Shown: positions 10,368 through 18,539 of the stretch, piece after piece | Layout of the letters: each line of letters starts with the position of its first letter | How positions within the stretch are numbered: the stretch's first letter is position 1 | From: JAMLIN01 sp041676645 | Lineage (GTDB): Bacteria > Pseudomonadota > Gammaproteobacteria > Burkholderiales > Burkholderiaceae_E | DNA: 61,368 bases | Direction of reading: 5' to 3' | Assembly: GCA_041676645.1 (NCBI GenBank) | Contig: JBAYRO010000008.1 | Location: 1 to 61,368 of the forward strand | Position numbers and translations under genes: made by a program | The notes under the pieces: generated by a model | Told to the model about the DNA's origin: nothing | The model's input: the letters and a program-made list of their open reading frames with translations, nothing else | Database searches by the model: none

Positions 10368-10763
10368 TCAGGAGCGATCCATGTCTCCAACAGGAAGAAC
10401 AAGGTCGCTGTATTTCGCCAGCACTGCGTCGGCTGTCAGGAGCTTGAGCGGCTCGGCCAGCGCCTGCGCAACCAGTAGTCGGTCGAACGGGTCATTGTGG
10501 TGAAGGTCAAGGCGTGCAATCCCGGCAGCGTGCGCCGCACTGACTGGAAGCTCCAGAAACCCGCTGGCGTCGATAGCAACAGTCAACTCCTCGACGTCTG
10601 CCTCGATTTTCCCGAGTCGCGCCTTGATGGCGACCTCCCATATCGAAGCTGCCGACACGTAGACTTCATCGGCACTCTCGATGAAGCGTCGTGCGGCTGG
10701 TTTCAGCAGCGGCGACCCTGCCACCGCCCACAGGAAGATGTGGGTGTCCAGGAGCAAGCGCAT
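10368..10763 (-). CDS. PIN-domain toxin (VapC-like)
   Basis: Predicted Mg2+-dependent endoribonuclease toxin, 131 residues. The PIN acidic residues are visible: MRLLLDTHIFLWAV (first Asp), ASIWEVAIKARLGK (Glu), and HHNDPFDRLLVAQAL (Asp pair). This is the subgroup that pairs with Phd/YefM antitoxins. Its start overlaps the antitoxin stop as TGATG, so the two are translationally coupled with the antitoxin first. Confidence 0.9.
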   Translation of the reverse strand: MRLLLDTHIFLWAVAGSPLLKPAARRFIESADEVYVSAASIWEVAIKARLGKIEADVEELTVAIDASGFLELPVSAAHAAGIARLDLHHNDPFDRLLVAQALAEPLKLLTADAVLAKYSDLVLPVGDMDRS

Positions 10764-10999
10764 CAGCGTCCCTCGAAGCCCGCTAGCACCTCATCGGACA
10801 ATGGCGCGTCGAAGTCTTCCGGAATGGTCAGCTTCCCTTCGAGCAAGCCAAACTCGATGCGTCGCTTCGGTGCATCCAGCCTGGTGATTCGCACCAATGG
10901 CTTTCCGTGGCGACTGACCACGACGTCCTCTCCCGAGACGGCCTTGTCCACCAGTTGGGAAAGGCGGGTTTTTGCATCGTAGATATTTACAGTCGCCAT
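10763..10999 (-). CDS. Phd/YefM-family antitoxin
   Basis: Type II antitoxin of 78 residues. The N-terminal DNA-binding fold reads MATVNIYDAKTRLSQLVDKA, followed by VVVSRHGKPLVRITRL, both typical of the prevent-host-death family. The C-terminal half would wrap the toxin. A strong ribosome-binding site (GGAAAGGAGCC) lies just upstream. It should repress its own promoter at the palindrome near 11032. Confidence 0.9.
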   Translation of the reverse strand: MATVNIYDAKTRLSQLVDKAVSGEDVVVSRHGKPLVRITRLDAPKRRIEFGLLEGKLTIPEDFDAPLSDEVLAGFEGR

Positions 11000-11022
11000 G
11001 GCTCCTTTCCTGGTTGGATCAG

Positions 11023-11041
11023 ACCTAGTCTAGTCTAGACT
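11023..11041 (-). promoter_or_regulatory. Palindromic operator of the Phd/PIN operon
   Basis: AGTCTAGACT (11032-11041) is a perfect 10-base palindrome, extended by two further CTAGTCTAG-like half sites, about 33 bases upstream of the antitoxin ATG. Its position and AT-rich character in GC-rich DNA fit an autoregulatory operator overlapping the promoter. Confidence 0.55.
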
Positions 11042-11133
11042 AAGTTCTTTCGATACGCAAGGAAGCCGTTCGTCCAGATGACGGGATCGCATGGACCTGG
11101 TCCTGTACCTGTCGCCGGATTCCCCGGACGGAC

Positions 11134-11697
11134 TCAGACCGAGGGGCCGCCGAACAGCGGCAGCGATTCGGGCGCCAGCGCGCCCTCGATCTCGAGCAGG
11201 CGGCGCTTGGTGACGACGCCGCCGAAAGCCGAGAAACCGCCCTCGGCATCGCCGGCGGCGAGCACCCGGTGGCAGGGCACGATCACCGGGTAGGGATTGG
11301 CGCCCATCGCCTGGCCGACGGCGCGCGCCGCGCCCGGCTCGCCGAGCGCCAAGGCGAGTTCGCCGTAGGTCATCGTGCGTCCGGGGCCGATGCGGCGCGC
11401 CGCCGCCTGGGCGCGACGATGGAATTCGGGGATGCCTTCGGTATCGAGCGGCAGGTCGGCGAGGTCGTCGTCCCGGGCACCGCCGAGCAGGCGCTGCACC
11501 CGCGCGATCGCGGCGGCCATCACCGCCGGGGGCTCGCAGGGGCTCGCACCCGGCGCCCGGCGGGCTGCCCGGGCCAGGGTGGTGGCGTCGTCACGCTCGG
11601 GCAGCTGCAGCGCCGCGATGCCGCGTTCGGTCCAGGCGAGCGCGCAGCGCCCGACCGGCGTGTCGAACAGGGCGAGTCCGCGGCCTGCCGCAGCCAT
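11134..11697 (-). CDS. ogt: Methylated-DNA--protein-cysteine methyltransferase
   Basis: Suicide repair protein that moves alkyl groups from O6-alkylguanine to its own cysteine. It has 187 residues. The active site is PVIVPCHRVL with the acceptor Cys at about residue 142, followed by FSAFGGVVTKRRLLEIEGAL, and the DNA-binding helix GAARAVGQAMGANP is present. The start MAAAGRGLALFDTPVGR fits Ogt-type proteins without an Ada domain. It ends 130 bases beyond the toxin-antitoxin promoter region and lies 23 bases from the SDR stop. Confidence 0.92.
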   Translation of the reverse strand: MAAAGRGLALFDTPVGRCALAWTERGIAALQLPERDDATTLARAARRAPGASPCEPPAVMAAAIARVQRLLGGARDDDLADLPLDTEGIPEFHRRAQAAARRIGPGRTMTYGELALALGEPGAARAVGQAMGANPYPVIVPCHRVLAAGDAEGGFSAFGGVVTKRRLLEIEGALAPESLPLFGGPSV

Positions 11698-11720
11698 CCC
11701 GGGTCAGCGTACGCAGCGGG

Positions 11721-12512
11721 TCAGCGCGCGCGCAGGGGCGCGGCACCCAGGTGCAGGCCGGCATCGGCGATCATGAACTCGCCGGTGACATGGCTCGACT
11801 GCGGCCCCCCGAAGAACAGCACCGACTCGGCGATGTGCTCCGGTTGTGCGGCGAACTTGAGCGGCGCGCTGTTGGCCGCGTTCTCCTCGACCTTCGCGGC
11901 CTTCTCGGCGCCGAGCCGCTTGGCGAACCAGTCCGAGCCGATGTAGCCGGGGCAGACCGCATTGACCCGGATCTTCGGGGCGAGGCTGCGCGCGAGGCTC
12001 AGGGTCAGCGTGTTGAGCGCGCCCTTGGATGCCGCGTAGGCCATCGAGGAGCCGATGCCCATCACACCGGCGATCGAGGAGATGTTGACCACCGCCCCGG
12101 CACCGCTGGCTTCGAGCGCGGCGCGGGCCGCCCGCACCATCTGGTAGACGCCGACCACGTTGATCCGGTAGATCGACAGGAAGTCATCCATCTCGAGTCC
12201 GTCGAGGCTGGACTGGTCGGCGAACTTGGTGGTGCCGGCATTGTTGATGAGCGTGTCGAGCCGGCCGAACTCCGACACCGCGCGCTCCACCAGCTTGCGA
12301 CAGTCGGCATCCTCGCCGACATCGGCCTGCACCGCGATCGCGCGAACGCCCAGGGCTTCGCATTCCTTCACCACCGAAGCGGCGGCATCGGCGCTGCTCG
12401 CGTAATTGACAACGACGTTGGCGCCGCGTCGCGCGAAGCCGAGCGTGGTCGCCGCGCCCAGCCCGGTGCCACCGCCGGTGACGAGTACCACCTTGTCCTT
12501 CATGTCCTGCAT
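11721..12512 (-). CDS. SDR-family NAD(P)-dependent oxidoreductase
   Basis: Classical short-chain dehydrogenase of 263 residues. The cofactor motif is TGGGTGLG near residue 12, the NNAG motif appears as LINNAGTTKF, and the catalytic Ser-Tyr-Lys triad includes SSMAYAASKGAL. A good ribosome-binding site AAGGAGA precedes the ATG. Substrate is unknown; 3-oxoacyl reductases are the closest in overall pattern. It is likely co-transcribed with the thiolase-like gene 47 bases upstream, which suggests an acyl-CoA pathway. Confidence 0.9.
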   Translation of the reverse strand: MQDMKDKVVLVTGGGTGLGAATTLGFARRGANVVVNYASSADAAASVVKECEALGVRAIAVQADVGEDADCRKLVERAVSEFGRLDTLINNAGTTKFADQSSLDGLEMDDFLSIYRINVVGVYQMVRAARAALEASGAGAVVNISSIAGVMGIGSSMAYAASKGALNTLTLSLARSLAPKIRVNAVCPGYIGSDWFAKRLGAEKAAKVEENAANSAPLKFAAQPEHIAESVLFFGGPQSSHVTGEFMIADAGLHLGAAPLRAR

Positions 12513-12559
12513 GACTGTCTCTCCTTGTTGGTTGATCCGGTGATCGACGCGTGTCGCCG

Positions 12560-14098
12560 CTAGCGCGGCGCCGGCACGAAACGGTTGATGCCGTCGACAT
12601 GCTGCACCATGCCCGGCCGGCCGAGGGATTCGGTGTCCCGGACTTCGGCGAGCACCGCGGGATCGTCGGGCAGTCGCGCGACGAAGCGTGCGCCACCGGC
12701 CTCGAGCCTGCCGAACATGACGCCTTCGGCGGGGCCGTCACGGCCATGCATCACCGTATAGGTCTCGATCCGGGCGGCACCCCGCGCCTGCTCCTCGATG
12801 CGCTCCTTCGGCAGGGCGTCGAGCCTGGCCTGCAGGATGGCCGGATCGCCGCGCCGCCAGGGCCCATGCACCGGCTCGGTCGAGTACACCCCGAAGGAAT
12901 GCTTGGTCACGTAGTTGCCGTTGGCGGTGACCAGGCCGAAGCGCCCCGGCGCGGCCCGCAGCGCCCGTATCATGGCGGCGATCGAATGGGTGACGTAGTT
13001 GTTGCCCGGCCCACCGAAGTAGGGCAGCCCGCCGGTCAGGGTGAGTCCGCGCGGATCGTCCTCGGCGATGCCGAGCTCCGCGCAGCCGATCTCGACCGCC
13101 GAGGGAAAGCAGCTGTACAGGTCGAAGAGATCGATCCGGTCGATACCGCGGCCCGCCATCGCGAGAGCCTCGCGCGATGCCTCGCGGACCGCGTGGGAGC
13201 GATGCAGCTCGGGCCGTTCGCTGACGTACCAGTGGTCGTGCGCATCGGCGCAGCCATGCAGGTAGATCCAGCGCCCCGGCGCGATGCCGAGTTCGCGGGC
13301 GTGGCCGACGGAGGTCATGAGCAGGGCTGCCGCCTGGTCGATGTAAGCGTTCGCATTCATCAACTTCGGGTACGGATGGCCGATCCAGCGATTCTCGCTG
13401 TCGATCAGGGCGAGGCGCTCGGCATCGTAGCCCGCCCGGCGGGTGGCCAGCGGATTGGCGGCGGCGACGGCCGTGAAGCGGGCGAACAGCCGGGCCATCG
13501 AGCGCAGGTGCGCCGGCATGGCGGCGCCGCGGGCGCTTCGGATGGCGTGTTCGATCAGCGGATAGAAGACGATCGCCGCCCGCAGGCCGTGGGCCTCCTC
13601 GTGATCGCTCCAGCCGCGGCGGGGGTCCCCGATCAGTTCGGGATCACCGCCCGGATCCTCGCGCCAGTCCACCGGCAGGCCGGCGCGCTCGACCCCCTGC
13701 TGGGTGCGCAGGGCTTCGCCGCCGACGATCAGGGCGGCGCGCATGTCGCCGGCGGCGATGCGCTCGGCGTAGGCGTTGACGAGATACTGCGGCATGTTGC
13801 CGCCGTTCCAGGTGTAGACGAGCCGCGCCGGATCGATCCCGAGGCGCCGGGCGATGCTCGCCGGCGGATTGCTCGATCCTCCCAGCGGGCTCGCAAAGCG
13901 GTGCGAGGTATCGGCGAAGGAGCGCAGCATCGCCAGGGTGTCGATCGAGCCGGCAATGGCCGGGCGACCGGTATCGGCGATCGCCTGGCGGGCCGCCGCC
14001 GCGATCAGGTCGTAGGGCGGCCGGCCGGCGCTCGCCGGCGTGTCGGTGTCGGTGATCTCGCCGCAGCCGACGAGAATCGGAGTGTTGTCATCGATCAT
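12560..14098 (-). CDS. Thiolase-like protein lacking catalytic cysteines
   Basis: A 512-residue protein of the acetyl-CoA acetyltransferase superfamily with a C-terminal OB-like extension of about 90 residues, as in thiolase-like protein TLP1. It begins MIDDNTPILVGCGEITDTDT. Where thiolases carry the nucleophilic Cys (NxxCASG) this protein reads LVYTWNGGNMPQYLVN, and the C-terminal CxGxG Cys is replaced by TANGNYVTKHSF. It therefore probably does not perform a standard thiolase reaction; CoA-ester binding is likely. It sits upstream of an SDR. Confidence 0.82.
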   Translation of the reverse strand: MIDDNTPILVGCGEITDTDTPASAGRPPYDLIAAAARQAIADTGRPAIAGSIDTLAMLRSFADTSHRFASPLGGSSNPPASIARRLGIDPARLVYTWNGGNMPQYLVNAYAERIAAGDMRAALIVGGEALRTQQGVERAGLPVDWREDPGGDPELIGDPRRGWSDHEEAHGLRAAIVFYPLIEHAIRSARGAAMPAHLRSMARLFARFTAVAAANPLATRRAGYDAERLALIDSENRWIGHPYPKLMNANAYIDQAAALLMTSVGHARELGIAPGRWIYLHGCADAHDHWYVSERPELHRSHAVREASREALAMAGRGIDRIDLFDLYSCFPSAVEIGCAELGIAEDDPRGLTLTGGLPYFGGPGNNYVTHSIAAMIRALRAAPGRFGLVTANGNYVTKHSFGVYSTEPVHGPWRRGDPAILQARLDALPKERIEEQARGAARIETYTVMHGRDGPAEGVMFGRLEAGGARFVARLPDDPAVLAEVRDTESLGRPGMVQHVDGINRFVPAPR

Positions 14099-14243
14099 CC
14101 GTCCGCATTGTCCGGGCCCGGCGCCAACTGTCCAGCCTCGCGCTGGATACGGGCCACCGATCCCGGCCGCCGGCGCTTTCGGCTAAGCTCTGACCTCCTG
14201 TCCGCGTCAGCCGCAGCGGCGCACGACCCTGGAGTCCATACCG

Positions 14244-14912
14244 ATGAAAGTCAGCGAGGCGCTCGCAAGCCGCGTATCGATCCGCGATTTCCTGCCCACT
14301 CCCGTTCCCGGCGAAACCATCCGGCGCGTGCTTGCCACGGCGTCGCGGGCCCCGTCGGGCGGCAACCTGCAGCCCTGGCATATCGACGTGGTGGGCGGCG
14401 AGCGGCTCGACGAGCTGCGCGCGATCATGCGCGAGCAGATCGCCGCCGGCGCCCAGGAGCAGGTCGAGTACGCGGTCTACCCCTCGCCGCTGTCCTCCCC
14501 CTACCGGGAGCGGCGCTTCGAATGCGGCGAGGACATGTACGGGTTGCTCGACATTCCCCGCGACGACAAGCCGGCGCGCCTGCGCTGGTTCGCCCGCAAC
14601 TACGAGTTCTTCGGCGCCCCGCTCGCCCTGTTCTGCACGGTGCATCGCCAGATGGGCGCGCCGCAGTGGTCGGATCTCGGCATGTTCCTGCAGTCGGTCA
14701 TGCTGATGCTGCGCGAGGAGGGCCTGGACAGCTGCCCCCAGGAATGCTGGTCACGCTATCCGGAGACGATCGGGCGCTTCATCGACATCCCCGCCGAGCG
14801 AATGCTCTTCGCCGGCATGTCGATCGGCTACCGGAATCCGGAGCATCCGGTGAACTCGCTGGTCACCACCCGCGCCCCGCTCGAGGAGTTCGTCCGCTTC
14901 CACGGCGCCTGA
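14244..14912 (+). CDS. Nitroreductase-family flavoprotein
   Basis: FMN-dependent oxidoreductase of 222 residues. The start MKVSEALASRVSIRDFLPTPV and ASRAPSGGNLQPWHID give the FMN phosphate-binding region; the C-terminal FAGMSIGYRNPEHPVNS is also characteristic. The physiological substrate is unknown (quinones, nitroaromatics or enones are all possible). It is transcribed divergently from the thiolase-like gene and lies 37 bases upstream of the hybrid kinase. Confidence 0.9.
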   Translation: MKVSEALASRVSIRDFLPTPVPGETIRRVLATASRAPSGGNLQPWHIDVVGGERLDELRAIMREQIAAGAQEQVEYAVYPSPLSSPYRERRFECGEDMYGLLDIPRDDKPARLRWFARNYEFFGAPLALFCTVHRQMGAPQWSDLGMFLQSVMLMLREEGLDSCPQECWSRYPETIGRFIDIPAERMLFAGMSIGYRNPEHPVNSLVTTRAPLEEFVRFHGA

Positions 14913-14949
14913 GCCTGCCGCCGACGGGCGGTCGACGGCGCAAGGGAGT

Positions 14950-17604
14950 ATGCTTGCACTGGATCCGGCGGGGGATCGCCGGCTGCATTCATGTGCCGAC
15001 CTGGCGACACCGGAGCAGACTGTGCCTGAAGAGCATGCAGGTAGCCCGGCAAGCGCAGTGACGGCTGACGCCGGCGCGATCCAGCCCCACGCCATGCTCC
15101 TGGTACTGGATCCGTCCGGCGCCCGGGTCGTCGGCGCCAGCGCCAATGCCGCCGACTGGTCGGGCCTGCGCCCGGATGCCAGCCTGGTCGACACGCCCGT
15201 CGAAGCCCTCCTCGACAGCGATTCGCTGCTGCGCCTGCGGGCCGCGCTCGCGGCGGATTCGCTTGCGCGTCCGGTCTCGATCGGCCTCGTCGTGCGGGCG
15301 GATGGCACAGCGCTGGGCTTCGGCCTGGCCCATGGGGTAGCCGGCCATCTCCTGCTGGAGATCGAGGCGCCCGTCGCGGACGAACCGCAGGACGCCGTGC
15401 CGGCGGCCTGGCTCGACCCGCTCCTCGCGGACGGCCCGAGGATCCGGCCCGAAGACCAGGGCGATCTCGTCGCCGAGCTGGCGGCGGCGGCCGACGCACT
15501 GCGCAGGACGAGCGGCTTCGACCGGGTCAGCGTCCATCGCTTCACCGCCGACGGAAACGCCGAACTGCTCGCCGAATCCGGCCTGCCCGCGGCGCCCGGC
15601 CAGGCGGAGGCGTTTGCCGTCGACGACGACCCGCAATGCTGGAACCGGATGTTCGGTTCGCAATGGATCCGGATGATCGCCGATATCGATGCCGAGCCGG
15701 TGCCCGTCGAACTGCCGCCGGCGCTGGCCGTCGACCCTCCGGCGGCGCTCGCGTCCGTCCTTGCCCGGGGAGCACTGGCCTGCCAGGAGAGATACCTGCG
15801 CGCGGTGCGCGCCCGCTCCGCGACCATGCTGGCGCTGTCCAATGCCGGCATGGCCTGGGGCATGATCGTGTGCCACGCCATCGATGCACCCAGGCGAATT
15901 CCGGCGACCCGTCGCATTGCCCTCGTTGCCCTGGCGCGGGCCCTGTCGCACCGGATCGCCGCCCACGAGGCCGCCGTCCGCCGACGGCATCGCGACCACA
16001 TCCGCGGGCACCTCGCGAATCCGGTCGCGGCCCTGGGCAGCAGCGACGAGTTCATGCCGGTGCTGTCCCGGCATGCCGATGTGCTCATGCAGGGCTTGTC
16101 GGCGACGGGGCTGGCGATCTGCGTCGGCGCGACCGTCGAATGCCATGGGCGCACGCCTCCCGATGCGGTCGTCCGCGAGCTCGCCCAATGGCTCACCGGC
16201 CGTCCGGCGGTATTCGCGACCGAGAAGCTCGGCGCGCTCTTCGCCCCGATCGCGCCCCACGGCGAAAGCGCCGGCGGCCTGCTCGCGATCCGCCTGTCAC
16301 GGATCTCGGCGGATTTCGTGATGTGGTTCCGCCCGGGCGAGACGACACCCTGGACCAGCGATGAGCGCGATGCCGCCGGCGAACTGCGACGCGCCGTGCT
16401 CGACATCCTCGTCGAACGCAGCGTGCGGGTCAGCCGTCGCGCCATGATGCTCACGCGCGACAACCAGGCGCTGGTATCGGCGGACCAGCGCAAGGACGCA
16501 TTCATCGCCATGCTCGGCCATGAGCTGCGCGAACCGCTTGCGGCCTTCGAGTACGGCGTCGCGTCGATAGACGGCGCTCGTCTCGAAGGCGCCGATCCTC
16601 CGGCCGAGCTGTTCGACGTCATGCGCCGGCAGATCCGGCAGATGGGAGCCCTCGTCGAGGACATCGTCGACATCACGCGGATCCGCAACAACCGGCTGGA
16701 GTTGCGACGCCGTCCCCTGCGAATGGTCGACATCGTGCGCGACGCGCTCGATGCCAATGCCGGCGCCCTCGAGCGGGCCGGACAGGGGATCGAGGTGAGC
16801 TGCACCGACGAGACCATGCGGGTCATGGCCGATCCCATTCGCATGACGCAGATCCTCACCAACCTCCTGACCAACGCGATCCGGCACGCCCGCTCCCCGC
16901 GACCCGTCGAACTCGTCGTCCGACGGGACGGCAGGCATGCGCTGATCGAGGTGCGTGACCATGGCCCCGGCCTGAGTCGCAAGATGCAGCGCACGATCTT
17001 CGATGCCTTCACCGCGCCGGCCGACGATGCCGAGGCGTCCCGGGCCGGGCTGGGGCTGGGCCTGTGGCTGGCCCGCCGCCTGGTGGAGTCGCACGCCGGC
17101 AGCATCGAAGTCACCAGCGAAGGCAAGGGACGGGGCAGCTGCTTCACGCTGCGCCTGCCGCTCATCGATGAGAGTGCGCCCGCGCAATCGACCGAAGCGC
17201 TCGGCGTCGATCCGCGCGACGAGGCAACGAAGGCATCGCGGCGGATACTGGTCGTCGACGACGATGCCGATTCCGCGGTCGCGCTCGCGATGCTGATGCG
17301 GACTTTCGGCCACCAGGCTCGCAAGGCCCGCGATGGCGCCACCGCGCTGGCGGTCCTGGCGAGCTACGACGCCGACGTCGTGACGATCGACCAGAACCTG
17401 CCGGACATCGATGGCACCAGCCTGGCGCGCGAGATCCGCGCCCGGAGCGAGCGCCCGCCGCGACTGCTCTGCATTACCGGCGAAGCGCCCACCGAGGACT
17501 TCGAGACGGGGCTCTTCGACGCGGTCCTGGTCAAACCGGCCGATCCACAGCGCTTGCTTGCGCTGGTCGGCCGCACGGACCCGACCACCACCGGAACCCG
17601 GTAG
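14950..17604 (+). CDS. Phytochrome-derived hybrid histidine kinase with C-terminal receiver
   Basis: An 884-residue cytoplasmic sensor. Domains in order: phytochrome PAS (GAIQPHAMLLVLDPSG, about 42-57), phytochrome GAF (GFDRVSVHRFTADGNAE to WGMIVCHAID, about 189-311), a shortened PHY region (about 325-490), HisKA with GHELREPL (His about 524), HATPase (LTNLLTNAIRHA; GLGLGLWLARRL) and a receiver (ILVVDDDADS; TIDQNLPDIDG; VLVKPAD). The N-terminal biliverdin Cys of bacteriophytochromes is absent, while Cys about 278 (ACQERYL) aligns with the plant/cyanobacterial bilin Cys; the conserved His after it is Gln. The PHY tongue appears deleted (FRPGETTPWTSDE). No bphO is nearby. Light sensing is uncertain. 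The upstream start is not firm. Confidence 0.85.
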   Translation: MLALDPAGDRRLHSCADLATPEQTVPEEHAGSPASAVTADAGAIQPHAMLLVLDPSGARVVGASANAADWSGLRPDASLVDTPVEALLDSDSLLRLRAALAADSLARPVSIGLVVRADGTALGFGLAHGVAGHLLLEIEAPVADEPQDAVPAAWLDPLLADGPRIRPEDQGDLVAELAAAADALRRTSGFDRVSVHRFTADGNAELLAESGLPAAPGQAEAFAVDDDPQCWNRMFGSQWIRMIADIDAEPVPVELPPALAVDPPAALASVLARGALACQERYLRAVRARSATMLALSNAGMAWGMIVCHAIDAPRRIPATRRIALVALARALSHRIAAHEAAVRRRHRDHIRGHLANPVAALGSSDEFMPVLSRHADVLMQGLSATGLAICVGATVECHGRTPPDAVVRELAQWLTGRPAVFATEKLGALFAPIAPHGESAGGLLAIRLSRISADFVMWFRPGETTPWTSDERDAAGELRRAVLDILVERSVRVSRRAMMLTRDNQALVSADQRKDAFIAMLGHELREPLAAFEYGVASIDGARLEGADPPAELFDVMRRQIRQMGALVEDIVDITRIRNNRLELRRRPLRMVDIVRDALDANAGALERAGQGIEVSCTDETMRVMADPIRMTQILTNLLTNAIRHARSPRPVELVVRRDGRHALIEVRDHGPGLSRKMQRTIFDAFTAPADDAEASRAGLGLGLWLARRLVESHAGSIEVTSEGKGRGSCFTLRLPLIDESAPAQSTEALGVDPRDEATKASRRILVVDDDADSAVALAMLMRTFGHQARKARDGATALAVLASYDADVVTIDQNLPDIDGTSLAREIRARSERPPRLLCITGEAPTEDFETGLFDAVLVKPADPQRLLALVGRTDPTTTGTR

Positions 17605-17730
17605 CGCGCGGCTTCGCGTTGATCGCGCGCGGCGGCGCACGACCCCGGGCACGCCGATTGCCTTCCGTTTCGGCACACGCCGGCGCCTCGCCGCGTGGGC
17701 GCCGCAAGGCGCGGACCTACCGGAGCCCTC

Positions 17731-17880
17731 GTGACCACCGAAAAATTCCTCGTCTACTTCCTCCTCATCGCGTGCTACACCGCCTACACGCAGTTCAGCG
17801 ACGCCCCTGTCCGATTCGATGTCGAGCAGCGGCAGGCGGTGGCCGGCATGGCCGGTCCCGGCGGGTCCACGAGCCGATAG
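17731..17880 (+). CDS. Possible 49-residue membrane peptide
   Basis: Frame beginning at GTG 17731 (TTEKFLVYFLLIACYTAYTQ follows the start), with one hydrophobic segment and a short soluble tail. A weak CGGAG lies 7 bases upstream. The codons are less GC-rich than the neighbours, which is unusual for a chance frame here. I do not recognise a family. The surrounding 17605-17954 otherwise holds only the sigma-54 element before the next gene. Confidence 0.35.
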   Translation: MTTEKFLVYFLLIACYTAYTQFSDAPVRFDVEQRQAVAGMAGPGGSTSR

Positions 17881-17902
17881 CGGCACCGGGCGCGCCCGGC
17901 CG

Positions 17903-17919
17903 CAGGCACAGCCATTGCA
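17903..17919 (+). promoter_or_regulatory. Sigma-54 (-24/-12) promoter of the secreted protein gene
   Basis: CAGGCACAGCCATTGCA matches the RpoN consensus TGGCAC-N5-TTGCA except at the first base, with exactly ten bases between GG and GC. The expected start of transcription is near 17930, 25 bases before the ATG at 17955. Confidence 0.75.
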
Positions 17920-17954
17920 AGACCAGGGTACTACCCTCCCACGGAGGTCCTGCA

Positions 17955-18539
17955 ATGTTTCCCATTCCCCCGCCCCTCGTCGCCCGGCTCTGCATGGGCG
18001 CCGTCGCCGCCAGCCTGGCGTGGGCGAGCGGCGCCCGGGCTACCGAGCCCGATACACCACCGGTCATGGAGAGCGACGGCTGGTCGGTCCGCCAGCATGA
18101 AGGCGGCGAAAGCGTCGAACTGGTGACCCGCAACGACGCCGGCGCCTTCGGGGCGATCTGCACCGAAGGCAGCTGCGTGCTGTTCATCGAACCGCGCAAG
18201 GGCTGCGACCCGGGTTCCGTCTATCCGATCATGGCCAACAGCGCGACGACCATCGCGATGGTCGAGAGCGCATGCCAGCGGGTCACCGGGAGCCCCAGCC
18301 CGGGCAGCCCGACCCGTACCCTCGCAACCCTGGCGCCCTCGCCCGCGCTGATGGCGTCCATCGCCAACGGCGAGCGGATCGCGCTCGCCTTCCCCCAGAC
18401 CGAGGGCGATGTCGACGTGCTGGCGGTCGAGACCAGCGGCATGCGCAATGCGCTGCGCGCCGCCGACGGCATGTCGCCAACGGCGCTCGAACTTCCGGCT
18501 GGCCAGCAGCGCGGCTTTACCGCGGGCACCCGCTACTGA
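17955..18539 (+). CDS. Secreted hypothetical protein
   Basis: A 194-residue protein of unknown function. It starts MFPIPPPLVARLCMGAVAAS, a signal peptide probably cut after GARA (residue about 29). The mature part has four cysteines that could form disulfides (AICTEGSCVLF; GCDPGSV; SACQRV). The start is fixed by ribosome-binding site ACGGAGG at 17941-17947. It is a single gene behind a strong sigma-54 element, and its end overlaps the convergent CHASE kinase by 7 bases. The domain resembles small exported proteins of stress loci, but no family is recognised. Confidence 0.75.
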   Translation: MFPIPPPLVARLCMGAVAASLAWASGARATEPDTPPVMESDGWSVRQHEGGESVELVTRNDAGAFGAICTEGSCVLFIEPRKGCDPGSVYPIMANSATTIAMVESACQRVTGSPSPGSPTRTLATLAPSPALMASIANGERIALAFPQTEGDVDVLAVETSGMRNALRAADGMSPTALELPAGQQRGFTAGTRY

